Assembly: GCA_036389095.1 (NCBI GenBank)
Contig: DASVQM010000008.1
Coordinates: 1 to 64,000 of the forward strand
Reading direction: 5' to 3'
From: DASQYE01 sp036389095
GTDB taxonomy: Bacteria; Acidobacteriota; Blastocatellia; Pyrinomonadales; Pyrinomonadaceae
DNA: 64,000 nt
Positions 53,362 to 61,912 of this stretch are shown here, piece by piece (within the stretch, counting starts at the first letter, position 1; every line of letters begins with the position of its first letter). The notes under the pieces are model-generated. The model was not told the DNA's origin and ran no database searches. It saw only the letters and a program-made list of their open reading frames with translations. Made by a program: the position numbers and the translations under genes.

Positions 53362-53973
53362 ATGAAAGAAGTTAAGACCAGGGCTATCGGGAGCGACGAA
53401 GCAGGCTTTTCGCTGCTTGAGCTGACGCTCGCGCTGACCATCACGCTGCTGATGATGACGGCGGCGAGCACTCTTCTCACTTCGTCGGTCGGGACGCGCG
53501 CACGCGAGAATCGCCGGTCGGATGCGCTGGCCGACGCGCAGCGCGCCGTCAGCATCATGTCGCGCGAGATTGCCAATTCCGGCTTCGGCTTAACCAATAA
53601 CGGCATCGTCACGACCGATGCGACGGCGACGAGGATACGCATCCGCTCCAACGTCAACAACACCAACTCGACCATCAGCGATCAGGACGAAGACGTGACC
53701 TTCGTCTACCAGCCGCCGCCCGTCTCCTCCATCGTCCGCTTTGACAAGTTCGCGGCGGTGGGCAATACGACCATCCTCGCCAATAACATTATCAACTTCA
53801 CGCTCACCTACGAAGACGCCGCGGGCGTCCCTGCGATGCCGAGCCTGGCCGAGAGAATCAAGATTGATGTCACGGTCGAAGTCGGCGCGCTTTCGGGGCA
53901 GGCCCCGACGCAGGTGCGTATGCAGTCGGAGGTCGCGCTGCGTAATTCCCCGCAGGTGTTACAGCGATACTGA
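53362..53973 (+). CDS. PilW/GspJ-like minor prepilin, cassette 2
   Basis: A 203-residue prepilin. Site AGFSLLELTLAL with Glu5. It shares REIANSGFGLTNNGIV with the cassette 1 protein but has no cysteine pair. ATG at 53362 has CGGAGA upstream and is preferred over a TTG at 53317 that overlaps the preceding gene. Confidence 0.88.
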   Translation: MKEVKTRAIGSDEAGFSLLELTLALTITLLMMTAASTLLTSSVGTRARENRRSDALADAQRAVSIMSREIANSGFGLTNNGIVTTDATATRIRIRSNVNNTNSTISDQDEDVTFVYQPPPVSSIVRFDKFAAVGNTTILANNIINFTLTYEDAAGVPAMPSLAERIKIDVTVEVGALSGQAPTQVRMQSEVALRNSPQVLQRY

Positions 53974-54015
53974 GCGCCGCGCACGCTTGCGTAAAGCTTG
54001 AAAGGAAATGAAGAG

Positions 54016-55341
54016 ATGCAGATAGCCCCTCAACCTTATCGCCCCGCCGGAGAGCCGCGCCGCAGCGAGCGCGGCGCGGCGCTCATCACCACGCTTCTGA
54101 TCTCTATGATGCTGCTGACCGCCGGGGGAGCGTTGATCTTGACGACCTCCATGTCGGGCACAAACGCCGTCAGCGCGACGGCTGAGATGCACGCCTATTA
54201 CGCTGCGGAAGCGGGGTTGCAGCGCGCGCTCGATATTATGCGCTCAAACGTCCCTGCGCCGCCGGGGACGCCTGCGCTTGCGGACGGAACGACCATCGCC
54301 TCTTTTCGCAATGTCGCCGGAACGAACCTGGGCACATGGCTTCAGCTTCCCTGCGCCAACGTGACCAGATGCGGGATGGTCGGCGCGACCCCGGTGATGA
54401 GAGTCGGCACGCGGGCCGCCTACAGCATCGCCGTCAGCGACCCTGACAACACACCGCCGCCCAGGCTCCCGAAGCGCTTGCGTGTGCTCGTCACCGGCTA
54501 TGGGCCCAACGGTGCGCTGAAAGTCCTCGACACGATGATCGTTCAATCGGGCCTCTGGGGCTTTAGCGCGCCCTCGACCGTGACTCTGATCGGCTCTTCC
54601 AACCCGCTCGACACCGCGCAGCTCGCGCTCGGGACAGGCAGCAGCATTCGCATTCGCTATTCGGGAGAGGACGCGGCCCGCCCGGGCGATCCCGGCTACG
54701 ACCCTGCGCGCGCCGGAGACAGGCCGGTCTTCGGAACCACGCCTCCCGCCATAGATGATGTCACTCTGGGAATCGAGCGCCCGACGCAGATAGAAGGCGT
54801 TCCGGTCGGCGCGCTCGGGGACGGGACGAACGGAACTGTGCCCACTCCCGAATGGCTCGCCTCCGTTGATAACGCCAGGTTGTTCGTCGAACAGATGCGG
54901 GGGACAGCGAGACCGGAGGTGGACGTGAACGGCAACCCCGTGGACACGCCGACCGACCGCTATTTCACTTCCACCATGCAACCGCCCGCGAGCAATGTGC
55001 GTGGCATCACCTTCATCGAAGGCAACGCCGACCTCGGGCCGGGCAACCAGGGCTCTGGCATACTGGTCGTCACAGGCAAGCTGACGATGAACGGCGGCAC
55101 GGATTTTAACGGCCTCATACTCGTGATGGGCGATGGCATAGTCGAGCGCCAGGGCACTGGCAACGGCACGATCACGGGCGGCATGGTGGTCGCCAGGTTC
55201 GGCCCGACGGGTGATTTTGAAGCCCCCTCTTTTATCACCGATGGCGGAGGCAACTCCCGCTTTCAGTACAACTCGGCGGTCATCAATACGGCCCTCAGCT
55301 CCGTGCCGAGCTTCACGGTCGTCGGCGTCGTCGAGAAATAA
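54016..55341 (+). CDS. PilX-like minor pilin, cassette 2
   Basis: A 441-residue PilX/GspK-like protein. Site ERGAALITTLLI with Thr at position 5, then the block AYYAAEAGLQRALDIMRS. The C-terminal GSGILVVTGKLTMNGGTDFNGLILVMGDG matches cassette 1. It is 131 residues shorter than its paralogue. GGAAATGAAGAG precedes the ATG at 54016; a TTG six codons earlier is possible. A terminator follows. Confidence 0.86.
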   Translation: MQIAPQPYRPAGEPRRSERGAALITTLLISMMLLTAGGALILTTSMSGTNAVSATAEMHAYYAAEAGLQRALDIMRSNVPAPPGTPALADGTTIASFRNVAGTNLGTWLQLPCANVTRCGMVGATPVMRVGTRAAYSIAVSDPDNTPPPRLPKRLRVLVTGYGPNGALKVLDTMIVQSGLWGFSAPSTVTLIGSSNPLDTAQLALGTGSSIRIRYSGEDAARPGDPGYDPARAGDRPVFGTTPPAIDDVTLGIERPTQIEGVPVGALGDGTNGTVPTPEWLASVDNARLFVEQMRGTARPEVDVNGNPVDTPTDRYFTSTMQPPASNVRGITFIEGNADLGPGNQGSGILVVTGKLTMNGGTDFNGLILVMGDGIVERQGTGNGTITGGMVVARFGPTGDFEAPSFITDGGGNSRFQYNSAVINTALSSVPSFTVVGVVEK

Positions 55342-55366
55342 GAATCACACACTTTAACGCTTTTCC

Positions 55367-55410
55367 GAGCGGGCGCTTGCTTTGATCTTCGAGCGAGCGC
55401 CCGCTTTCTC
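55367..55410 (+). terminator. terminator of the minor pilin operon
   Basis: A 12-bp stem (GAGCGGGCGCTTGC with gcgagcgcccgc) is followed by TTTCTC. It lies 26 bases after the last pilin gene and separates the operon from the NtrC-type gene. Confidence 0.75.
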
Positions 55411-55575
55411 TGCTCGGGCTGGTGCTCCGGCTTGACACCTCCGTGCATGAGGATGAATCATGAGTGGCGGCTTCTTGAGCTAATAAATCACTGCTACTCT
55501 GTTCGGCGTCATCTCGGCTTCCGGTTTTCAGAAGCACTTGAGTGCGACGCTTGCGAGTTTTGGTTCGCCGGTTTG

Positions 55576-56946
55576 ATGATGCCTGACATACTGCTCGTCG
55601 AAGATAAGGAGAGCTTGCGGCGTGTGCTGCGCCTGACGCTTGAGCAGGCGGGCTACAGCGTGACGGAGGCGGAGGATGCGCGTGCCGGGGCGCAGGAAAT
55701 CTCGCGCGTGCCGCATCGCCTGGTGTTGACAGACCTGCGTATGCCGCACGGCTCGGGCCTCGACGTGCTCAGGGCTGCGCGCGCCGCCGACTCGGAAGTT
55801 CCAGTCATCGTCATGACAGCTTACGGCTCGATTGACGAAGCCGTGCAGGCGATGAAGGACGGCGCTCAGGATTTTCTACAAAAGCCCGTTGACTCTAATC
55901 ACCTGCTGCTCCTGGTCGAGCGTGCCTTGGAGCAGGCGCGGCTGCGCACGGAGAACATACTGCTGCGGGAAGAATGGTCGCGGCGTTACGGCTTTCCGCG
56001 CATCATCGGCGAATCCGAAGCGATCAAGCGCACGGTCACAGAGACGCAGCGCGTGGCGCAGACGGAGGCGACCGTCCTGCTGCTGGGAGAATCGGGCACG
56101 GGCAAAGAGCTTTTTGCACGCGCCGTCCATCACCTGAGCCCGCGCCGCAATGGTGCGTTTGTCGCCATCAACTGCGCTGCGATTCCCGAAACCCTGATCG
56201 AGAACGAGCTTTTCGGGCACGAGCGCGGCGCGTTTACGGGCGCGAACGACCGCCGCCACGGAAAGTTCGAGCTGGCTTCGGGCGGGACAGTCTTTCTGGA
56301 CGAGATAGGCGAGCTTCCGCTCGGCGTGCAGGGTAAGCTGCTGCGCGCCATCGAAGAGAAGATGGTTGACCGCATCGGCGGACGCGCGCCCGTCGCTGTG
56401 GATGTGCGCGTCGTCGCCGCCACGAACCGCGACCTCCACGCGGCGGTCGAACAGGGAGAGTTCCGGCGCGACCTCTTCTTTCGTCTCGCAGTCTTCCCCG
56501 TAGAGATACCGCCCTTGCGCGAGCGCGGGCTGGACGTACAGCTGCTCGCGCAACACTTCGCCGCGCAGCTCGGCAAGGAGTTGCGCGGGCGCGCAGCGGA
56601 GCTGAGCGACGCGAGCCTCTCCCTGCTCAAAGAGCACGACTGGCCCGGCAATGTGCGCGAGCTTGAGAACGCTATCGAGCGCGCATGCATACTGGCCGAC
56701 TCGGCCACGCTTGAGCCGCAGGACTTGGGCCTTCAACGCCGCAACGCCGTCGAGCCCGAAGCGCTGGCCCAGCTAGACATGACAGGCACGCTCGCGGAAG
56801 TCGCCGAGCGTGCCCTGAGATACGCCGAAACCCGCAAGATTCGCGCGGCCCTGGCCGATCATCAGGGCAACAAGACTCGCGCCGCCGAAACGCTCGGCGT
56901 CAGCTACAAAACGCTCTTAACCAAGATCAAAGAGTACGACCTATAA
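55576..56946 (+). CDS. NtrC-family sigma-54-dependent response regulator
   Basis: A 456-residue activator. The receiver domain (residues about 1-120) has the phospho-acceptor Asp in VLTDLRMPHG and the conserved Lys in LQKPVDS. The AAA+ domain (about 145-385) has Walker A GESGTGKE, the sigma-54-contacting GAFTGA loop and Walker B GGTVFLDEIGEL. The C-terminus is a Fis-type helix-turn-helix (NKTRAAETLGVSYKTLLTKI). The related PilR controls pilin genes in other bacteria. No kinase gene is adjacent. It is followed 8 bases later by murJ. Confidence 0.93.
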   Translation: MMPDILLVEDKESLRRVLRLTLEQAGYSVTEAEDARAGAQEISRVPHRLVLTDLRMPHGSGLDVLRAARAADSEVPVIVMTAYGSIDEAVQAMKDGAQDFLQKPVDSNHLLLLVERALEQARLRTENILLREEWSRRYGFPRIIGESEAIKRTVTETQRVAQTEATVLLLGESGTGKELFARAVHHLSPRRNGAFVAINCAAIPETLIENELFGHERGAFTGANDRRHGKFELASGGTVFLDEIGELPLGVQGKLLRAIEEKMVDRIGGRAPVAVDVRVVAATNRDLHAAVEQGEFRRDLFFRLAVFPVEIPPLRERGLDVQLLAQHFAAQLGKELRGRAAELSDASLSLLKEHDWPGNVRELENAIERACILADSATLEPQDLGLQRRNAVEPEALAQLDMTGTLAEVAERALRYAETRKIRAALADHQGNKTRAAETLGVSYKTLLTKIKEYDL

Positions 56947-56954
56947 GGACAAGG

Positions 56955-58799
56955 ATGAATCGAGAGGGGAAAGCCGGGCCGGGCGCAACCGACGAGACGG
57001 CGCAAGACGAGCCGGAGCGCGGCGGGCCTCACGCTCCGGCTCAAGAGCATTCACCCGACAGAGCCGCAGGGGCGAAGATCGAAGAGGCCCCGGAGCGCGA
57101 CGACGCCAGCATCATCGCAGGCGAAACCGATATACCCGTCGGCACGGCTGCGGGCGAATCCCCCGGCGAGCAGGCGTCGGCAAGACGCGAGCGCAAGCAG
57201 CAGAGCGCCAGCACCGGCAAGCACGCGATTCTCGTCGGCGCCGGCATACTGCTCAGCCGCCTCGTAGGGCTCGTGCGCCAGAGAGTCTTCGCACACTACT
57301 TCGGCACGTCGGATGCTGCCGATGCATTCAATGCCGCGTTCCGCATTCCAAACTTCCTACAGAACGTCTTTGGCGAAGGCGCGCTCTCGGCTTCCTTCAT
57401 CCCCGTCTATGCCAAGCTGCTCGCGCAGGACGACCCGAAAGAGGCGACGCGTGTGGCGAGCGCAGTGCTGTCTGTGCTGGCGCTTGTGACCTCCGTCATC
57501 GTCCTCTGCGGAGTGCTGACGACGCCCTACCTGCTCAGCATCATCGCGCCCGGCTTCGAGGGCGAGAAGCGCTTGCTGACGATTCGCCTGATTAAGATAT
57601 TTTTCCCGGGCGCGGGACTCCTCGTGCTCTCTGCCTGGTGCCTGGGTGTCCTCAACAGCCATCGCCGCTTCTTTCTCTCCTACACCGCGCCCGTGGTCTG
57701 GAACATGGCGATCATCGCTTCACTGGTCGCTTTCGGGCGGCGCGTGGATACGTTTCCGCTGGCGGAGATCGTCGCCTGGGGCTCTGTGATCGGCAGCGCC
57801 CTCCAATTCGTCGTCCAGCTTCCGGTCGTCTTCCGTCTCGTCCGTGGCCTGCGGCCCATCTTTGACATCGCCACCGCCAACGTCCGCACCGTGATCAGAA
57901 ACTTCCTTCCGGTCTTCGTCAGTCGAGGCGTGGTGCAGATCAGCGCCTTTGTGGATGCATGGCTGGCGAGCTGGTTAGGGACGGGCGCGGTCGCGGCTCT
58001 GGCCTACACGCAGAGCCTCTACACTCTGCCGGTCAGTCTTTTCGGGATGAGCGTTTCGGCGGCTGAATTGCCCGCGATGTCGAGCGCGCTTGGCAGCCGT
58101 GAGGAGGTCACGGCGCAGGTGCGCGAGCGCCTTAACGCCGGGCTGCGGCAGATAGCCTTTTTCATAGTTCCCTCGGCGATGGGTTTTCTCGCCCTCGGAG
58201 ATGTGATGACGGGCGCTCTCTACCAGACCGGAAAGTTCCAGCACGACGACGTGCTCTACGTCTGGGCCATACTGGCCGGTTCGAGCGTCGGACTACTGGC
58301 TTCCACGCTCGGAAGGCTTTATTCCTCGACCTATTATGCGCTGCACGATACGCGTACGCCTCTGCGCTATGCTGCCCTTCGCGTCTTTCTGACTATCGTG
58401 CTCGGCTACCTGTGCGCGCTTCCTTTGCCGCGTCTGCTGGGTATCGATCAACAATGGGGCGCGGCGGGGCTGACGGCCTCGGCAGGAGTCTCCGGCTGGA
58501 TAGAGTTCGTGTTGCTGCGTCGCACGCTCAACCGACGAATTGGCCGGACAGGGCTTCCGGGCTCGTTCATTTTAAAGCTCTGGTCGGCTGCGACGGCCTG
58601 CGCGGCGGTCGGATGGGGCATCAAGCTCGGCGTAAACGCCCTCTCCAATGAATTCACCTCACGTCATGCCGTTATCAGCGCGGCCCTCATCCTGGGCGTC
58701 TACGGAGTCCTCTACTTCGCCATCACTTTTGGGACGGGACTGCCAGAGGCACGGACGGTCGTCGGGCGTCTGATGCGCCTCGCGCGAATCCGTAAATGA
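56955..58799 (+). CDS. murJ: lipid II flippase MurJ
   Basis: A 614-residue inner-membrane protein with about 14 hydrophobic segments, of the MurJ/MVF family that flips the peptidoglycan precursor lipid II. The core begins ILVGAGILLSRLVGLVRQRVF and includes AFRIPNFLQNVFGEGALSASFIPVY, a MurJ hallmark. An N-terminal extension of about 90 residues is highly charged and low-complexity and is probably disordered. AAGGACAAGG precedes the ATG. Possibly co-transcribed with the NtrC-type gene. Confidence 0.92.
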   Translation: MNREGKAGPGATDETAQDEPERGGPHAPAQEHSPDRAAGAKIEEAPERDDASIIAGETDIPVGTAAGESPGEQASARRERKQQSASTGKHAILVGAGILLSRLVGLVRQRVFAHYFGTSDAADAFNAAFRIPNFLQNVFGEGALSASFIPVYAKLLAQDDPKEATRVASAVLSVLALVTSVIVLCGVLTTPYLLSIIAPGFEGEKRLLTIRLIKIFFPGAGLLVLSAWCLGVLNSHRRFFLSYTAPVVWNMAIIASLVAFGRRVDTFPLAEIVAWGSVIGSALQFVVQLPVVFRLVRGLRPIFDIATANVRTVIRNFLPVFVSRGVVQISAFVDAWLASWLGTGAVAALAYTQSLYTLPVSLFGMSVSAAELPAMSSALGSREEVTAQVRERLNAGLRQIAFFIVPSAMGFLALGDVMTGALYQTGKFQHDDVLYVWAILAGSSVGLLASTLGRLYSSTYYALHDTRTPLRYAALRVFLTIVLGYLCALPLPRLLGIDQQWGAAGLTASAGVSGWIEFVLLRRTLNRRIGRTGLPGSFILKLWSAATACAAVGWGIKLGVNALSNEFTSRHAVISAALILGVYGVLYFAITFGTGLPEARTVVGRLMRLARIRK

Positions 58800-59166
58800 T
58801 TGATGGCCCGGGCGGCGGGCAAATATTTTGCTGGTCTTTTTATTATTTCCGCGCTATAAAAGGCCGTCCAAACCTCGCATTCTCTGAAGTTCTCTTGGAA
58901 ATCGCCGCCGATTGCCCCTTTTATATTGGCGGAAGGCCGGAAAATAGGCTGCTTAAGAGCCGCAAAACTTTCTGGAGAGACCGAAGCATTAAGATTTTAC
59001 TTCAGGTACAGAAGGAAACGGATTAGCTGAGAGGCAGGCGGCAGGCGCGAAAAGCCTGAGTGAGATTGAGAGACCTGCTCTTCAGTATCCGGTCAACAGC
59101 AAGTTTGTTGGAATCCGTGCGGTAAATCACCAATTAGAGTTCAGAGGTAAAGGGAGACACTCGACC
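58800..59166. other. 367-base region upstream of the PEP-CTERM gene
   Basis: It is AT-richer than its surroundings and holds the first copy of a structured repeat (58969-59084). An open frame of 76 codons overlaps the end of murJ but lacks a ribosome site and recognisable sequence, and it ends inside the repeat. It is not called as a gene. The PEP-CTERM promoter must lie here. Confidence 0.5.
58969..59084. ncRNA. candidate structured RNA element, copy 1 (upstream of PEP-CTERM gene)
   Basis: It aligns over about 115 bases with the element at 60031-60143. Shared blocks include tggaga..accg, cattaagattttactt, ggcaggcggc and ctgctctt. It can form a first hairpin (CTTC-aggtaca-GAAG, extended by TTT/AAA) and a second (CAGGC-gcgaaaa-GCCTG) inside a closing stem GAGgCAGG/CCTGCTC. 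In copy 2 the same stems are kept with different bases. It lies about 80 bases before the PEP-CTERM gene. It does not match any riboswitch class I recognise. Confidence 0.5.
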
Positions 59167-59889
59167 ATGAATAAATTCTTTTCACACATCGCGCTCGGCG
59201 TCGGAGCCCTCGTCATCATGGGCATGATGAGCACCAGCGCATTCGCAGACGGCATTATCTTCGTCGGCCCAAATCACGACAATAAGCTCGTGCCGCCCAT
59301 CGAAGTGCTGAGCCTTCAGCATCATGGGAAAAGCCCGACCGAAACGGGCGGCGTGCGCTGGGATGGAAGCAATGATGTCCTCTTCGGGGATACCAGTGCC
59401 GGGCCGCACAACCTCACCGTCCAGTTCAGCAGCATCGGGACGAGCGCCAATAATTTGGGCATTCTCTTTAACATCAACGAGACTGGGAACCAGTCTATTT
59501 TGGCTATTCATATAGATGTGCTGACCTTAACGGCCTATGACAACGCAGGCAACGCCACTTTCATCGGCGACATAAGAAATATTGACCTGGATCAGTTCAG
59601 GCAGGCCCTCGGCTCATCTACGGATGTCCAGTTCGGACTGGATGCGGCAGGCATCGCTCGGCTACAGGCCGCACTGATCGCTAATCCGAACCTCAGGCTC
59701 GGATTGTCGGCAACGCTCAGCGGCGTTGGCGCGGGGCCGGAGCGCTTCTCCTTTAACGCTCTGAACGGGCCTCCGCCGCAGGTTCCCGAACCGACCACGA
59801 TGGTCTTGCTCGGCACGGGTCTCGCGGGAATCGCCGCCAAGCTGCGGAAACGGCGCAAGGTTGCCAAGGAAGAGAGCACCCAGGTCTAA
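59167..59889 (+). CDS. PEP-CTERM sorting-domain protein
   Basis: A 240-residue secreted protein. The signal peptide covers residues 1-27 (cut near AFA before DGI). The body is beta-rich with no enzyme motifs. The C-terminus has VPEPTTMVLLGTGLAGIAAKLRKRRK: the PEP motif, a membrane helix and a basic cluster, the sorting signal recognised by exosortase (family knowledge). The tail after the basic cluster is longer than usual by about eight residues. No exosortase gene is in the window. The product is probably an extracellular or cell-surface protein. Confidence 0.9.
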   Translation: MNKFFSHIALGVGALVIMGMMSTSAFADGIIFVGPNHDNKLVPPIEVLSLQHHGKSPTETGGVRWDGSNDVLFGDTSAGPHNLTVQFSSIGTSANNLGILFNINETGNQSILAIHIDVLTLTAYDNAGNATFIGDIRNIDLDQFRQALGSSTDVQFGLDAAGIARLQAALIANPNLRLGLSATLSGVGAGPERFSFNALNGPPPQVPEPTTMVLLGTGLAGIAAKLRKRRKVAKEESTQV

Positions 59890-59947
59890 CCTGGACAGCG
59901 CTCTTCGCCTCCCCCCTTTGGTGATAGCTGCCTGATTCCTTCTCAGA

Positions 59948-59996
59948 AAGCTGGCCGGGACATAGCTCAAAGGCTTGTCCCGGCCAGCTTTTTTCT
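59948..59996 (+). terminator. strong terminator of the PEP-CTERM gene
   Basis: A 14-bp perfect stem (AGCTGGCCGGGACA with its complement) with a 12-base loop is followed by TTTTTTCTTTTC. Confidence 0.92.
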
Positions 59997-60030
59997 TTTC
60001 CCGAAAAAAATTCACTCTCGCCCGCCGATA

Positions 60031-60143
60031 TTTTGTGGAGAACCGCTTCCATTAGCATTTTCCTTGAGATACCGATAAGGAAGGTTGGCTGAGCGGAGTG
60101 GCAGGCGGCGGGAGGTGGCCGCCCTAGCACCCGCTCTTTTTTG
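60031..60143. ncRNA. candidate structured RNA element, copy 2 (downstream of PEP-CTERM gene)
   Basis: It aligns with copy 1 at 58969-59084. The first hairpin is TTCCTT-gagataccgat-AAGGAA, the inner hairpin is GGCGGC-gggaggtg-GCCGCC, and the closing stem is GAGCGG/CCGCTC followed by TTTTTTG, so this copy ends like a rho-independent terminator. It lies about 95 bases before nnr. Compensatory base changes relative to copy 1 support a conserved RNA fold. Confidence 0.5.
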
Positions 60144-60238
60144 CTTTCACGGGCCGGATTATCCGGAGCCTTTAAAAGTCTCAGGGCCGCGCTGTGGGAA
60201 TTGACCCCGGCGCGGCTCTCTCTGTTATCATCCCCGTC

Positions 60239-61912
60239 GTGCAAAGAGTTATCCGAGCAGCCGACATGCGCGAGCTAGACCGTCTGACGACGGAGCGCTA
60301 CGCGACGCCCTCCCTGCTCTTGATGGAAGCGGCTGCGGCTGCGGCTTCAAGGGTAATCGCGGCGCAATTCTCGGGCGGGCGGGCCGAGAAGACGGCGCGC
60401 GTCATCTGCGGGCGGGGCAACAATGGCGGCGACGGCGCAGCCCTTGCGCGCTCGCTCTGGCTCTCGGGCGTACGCACCGACGTAGTCCTCCTCGGACGCG
60501 TCGAAGATACTAAGGGCGATGCTCGCATCAATTTCGAGATCGTTCGCCGTCTGGCCAGTTTCGAGGCCGGTTCGCGGCGCTCTCCGCCCCCCCTCAGCTT
60601 CGCCGAGTGTGAAACGGTCTCTGATTGGGAAGAGGTCGCCCGCCCGCGCCATACCTATAACATTATCGTGGATGCGCTTTTCGGCACGGGCCTCTCACGC
60701 CCGCTCGAAGGCATTCCGCTTCAGGTCGTAGAGCACATGGCGCTCATGCGACAGGCACGCGAGCGCGCAGGCGAGGCAGACCCACTCATCGTTTCGCTCG
60801 ATGTACCTTCGGGGCTCAATGCGGATTCGGCTGAGGTCATGGGCGAAGCCGTGCGCGCAGACCTGACCGTGACCTTCACGGCCCCCAAACCGGCCAACGT
60901 CCTGCCGCCTGCCTCGCACTATAACGGGCGGCTCGTCATAGCCGACATAGGCTCGCCCCCGGCGCTGCTTGAAGCCACCCCGACCCGGCTTTTTCTGACC
61001 GAAGCCAGGGACGCGCGCCGCTGGCTCGTAGAGACAAGGTATTTGCCAGGCTCTTACAAGAACACGCACGGCCACGCGCTCCTGATCGCGGGCTCGCGCG
61101 GCATGACGGGCGCAGCCGTGCTCTGCGCGAACGCCGCTATGCGCGCGGGCGCTGGCCTCGTCACTCTGGCGATGCCTGAATCGGCGCACGATTCCATTGC
61201 CGCCCGTCTGATGCCGGAGGTCATGACGGCGGCGCTGCCGGAAACTGTCTCGGGCGCTGTGAGCTTAGAGGCCGTCGAGCGTGTGTTGGAGCTACAGGAG
61301 CGTTCGAGCGTGATCGCCATAGGGCCCGGGCTGACGGCCACGGACGACGCGACGCGACGGTTCGTGAGGGATGTTGTCGAGCGTCGAAGCGTGCCGGTCT
61401 TGATTGATGCCGACGGGTTGAATGCCCTCGCGCCATGGCCCGACGAGTTGCGCGGCACGGCTGAGCGCCCGCTTATACTGACGCCGCATCCGGGCGAGAT
61501 GCTGCGACTGCTTGGGACGGATGAAAGGTCTTCGCTATCTGACCGCGTGGCCGCCGCGAGCGAGTTTGCCGCCGCTCATTCGCTTATCCTCGTCCTCAAG
61601 GGAACGCGCACGCTCATAGCCTCGCCCGATGGGTGCGTTCACATCAACCCGACGGGCAATGCCGGGCTCGGGACGGCTGGGGCCGGCGACACCCTGACGG
61701 GCATTATTACGGGATTCAACGCGCAGGCCCAAGCCACTCTGAAAGACGAAGCGGACGCGCTTGAGGCCACCATCGCAGCCGTGTACGTCGGCGGCATGGC
61801 GGGCGACCTGGCGGCGCACGCGGGCGGCATGCGTACGCTCACAGCTTCAGACATACGCGAGCACCTGGGCGCGGCCATACGCGCGCTGGACGAGGAAGGA
61901 GAGCGGCCCTGA
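60239..61912 (+). CDS. nnr: bifunctional NAD(P)H-hydrate repair enzyme (epimerase plus dehydratase)
   Basis: Repairs damaged NADH and NADPH. The N-terminal epimerase half (residues about 1-220) includes RVIRAADMRELDR, ICGRGNNGGDGAALAR and SLDVPSGLNADS. The C-terminal dehydratase half (about 230-555) has LLIAGSRGMTGAAVL, IGPGL, LTPHPGEMLRLL and NAGLGTAGAGDTLTGII. At 557 residues the fusion is the usual bacterial Nnr. GTG at 60239 gives the family N-terminus; ATG at 60263 is possible. Its stop overlaps the tsaE start. Confidence 0.95.
   Translation: MQRVIRAADMRELDRLTTERYATPSLLLMEAAAAAASRVIAAQFSGGRAEKTARVICGRGNNGGDGAALARSLWLSGVRTDVVLLGRVEDTKGDARINFEIVRRLASFEAGSRRSPPPLSFAECETVSDWEEVARPRHTYNIIVDALFGTGLSRPLEGIPLQVVEHMALMRQARERAGEADPLIVSLDVPSGLNADSAEVMGEAVRADLTVTFTAPKPANVLPPASHYNGRLVIADIGSPPALLEATPTRLFLTEARDARRWLVETRYLPGSYKNTHGHALLIAGSRGMTGAAVLCANAAMRAGAGLVTLAMPESAHDSIAARLMPEVMTAALPETVSGAVSLEAVERVLELQERSSVIAIGPGLTATDDATRRFVRDVVERRSVPVLIDADGLNALAPWPDELRGTAERPLILTPHPGEMLRLLGTDERSSLSDRVAAASEFAAAHSLILVLKGTRTLIASPDGCVHINPTGNAGLGTAGAGDTLTGIITGFNAQAQATLKDEADALEATIAAVYVGGMAGDLAAHAGGMRTLTASDIREHLGAAIRALDEEGERP

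Noticed and set aside
58796..59026. A 76-codon frame overlapping the end of murJ
   Set aside because: No ribosome site, no recognisable sequence, and it ends inside the structured element that is repeated after the PEP-CTERM gene.
58969..59084. A known riboswitch class (TPP, c-di-GMP, cobalamin or ydaO type) before the PEP-CTERM gene
   Set aside because: Core consensus sequences of these classes do not match; only the general fold with covarying stems is supported.
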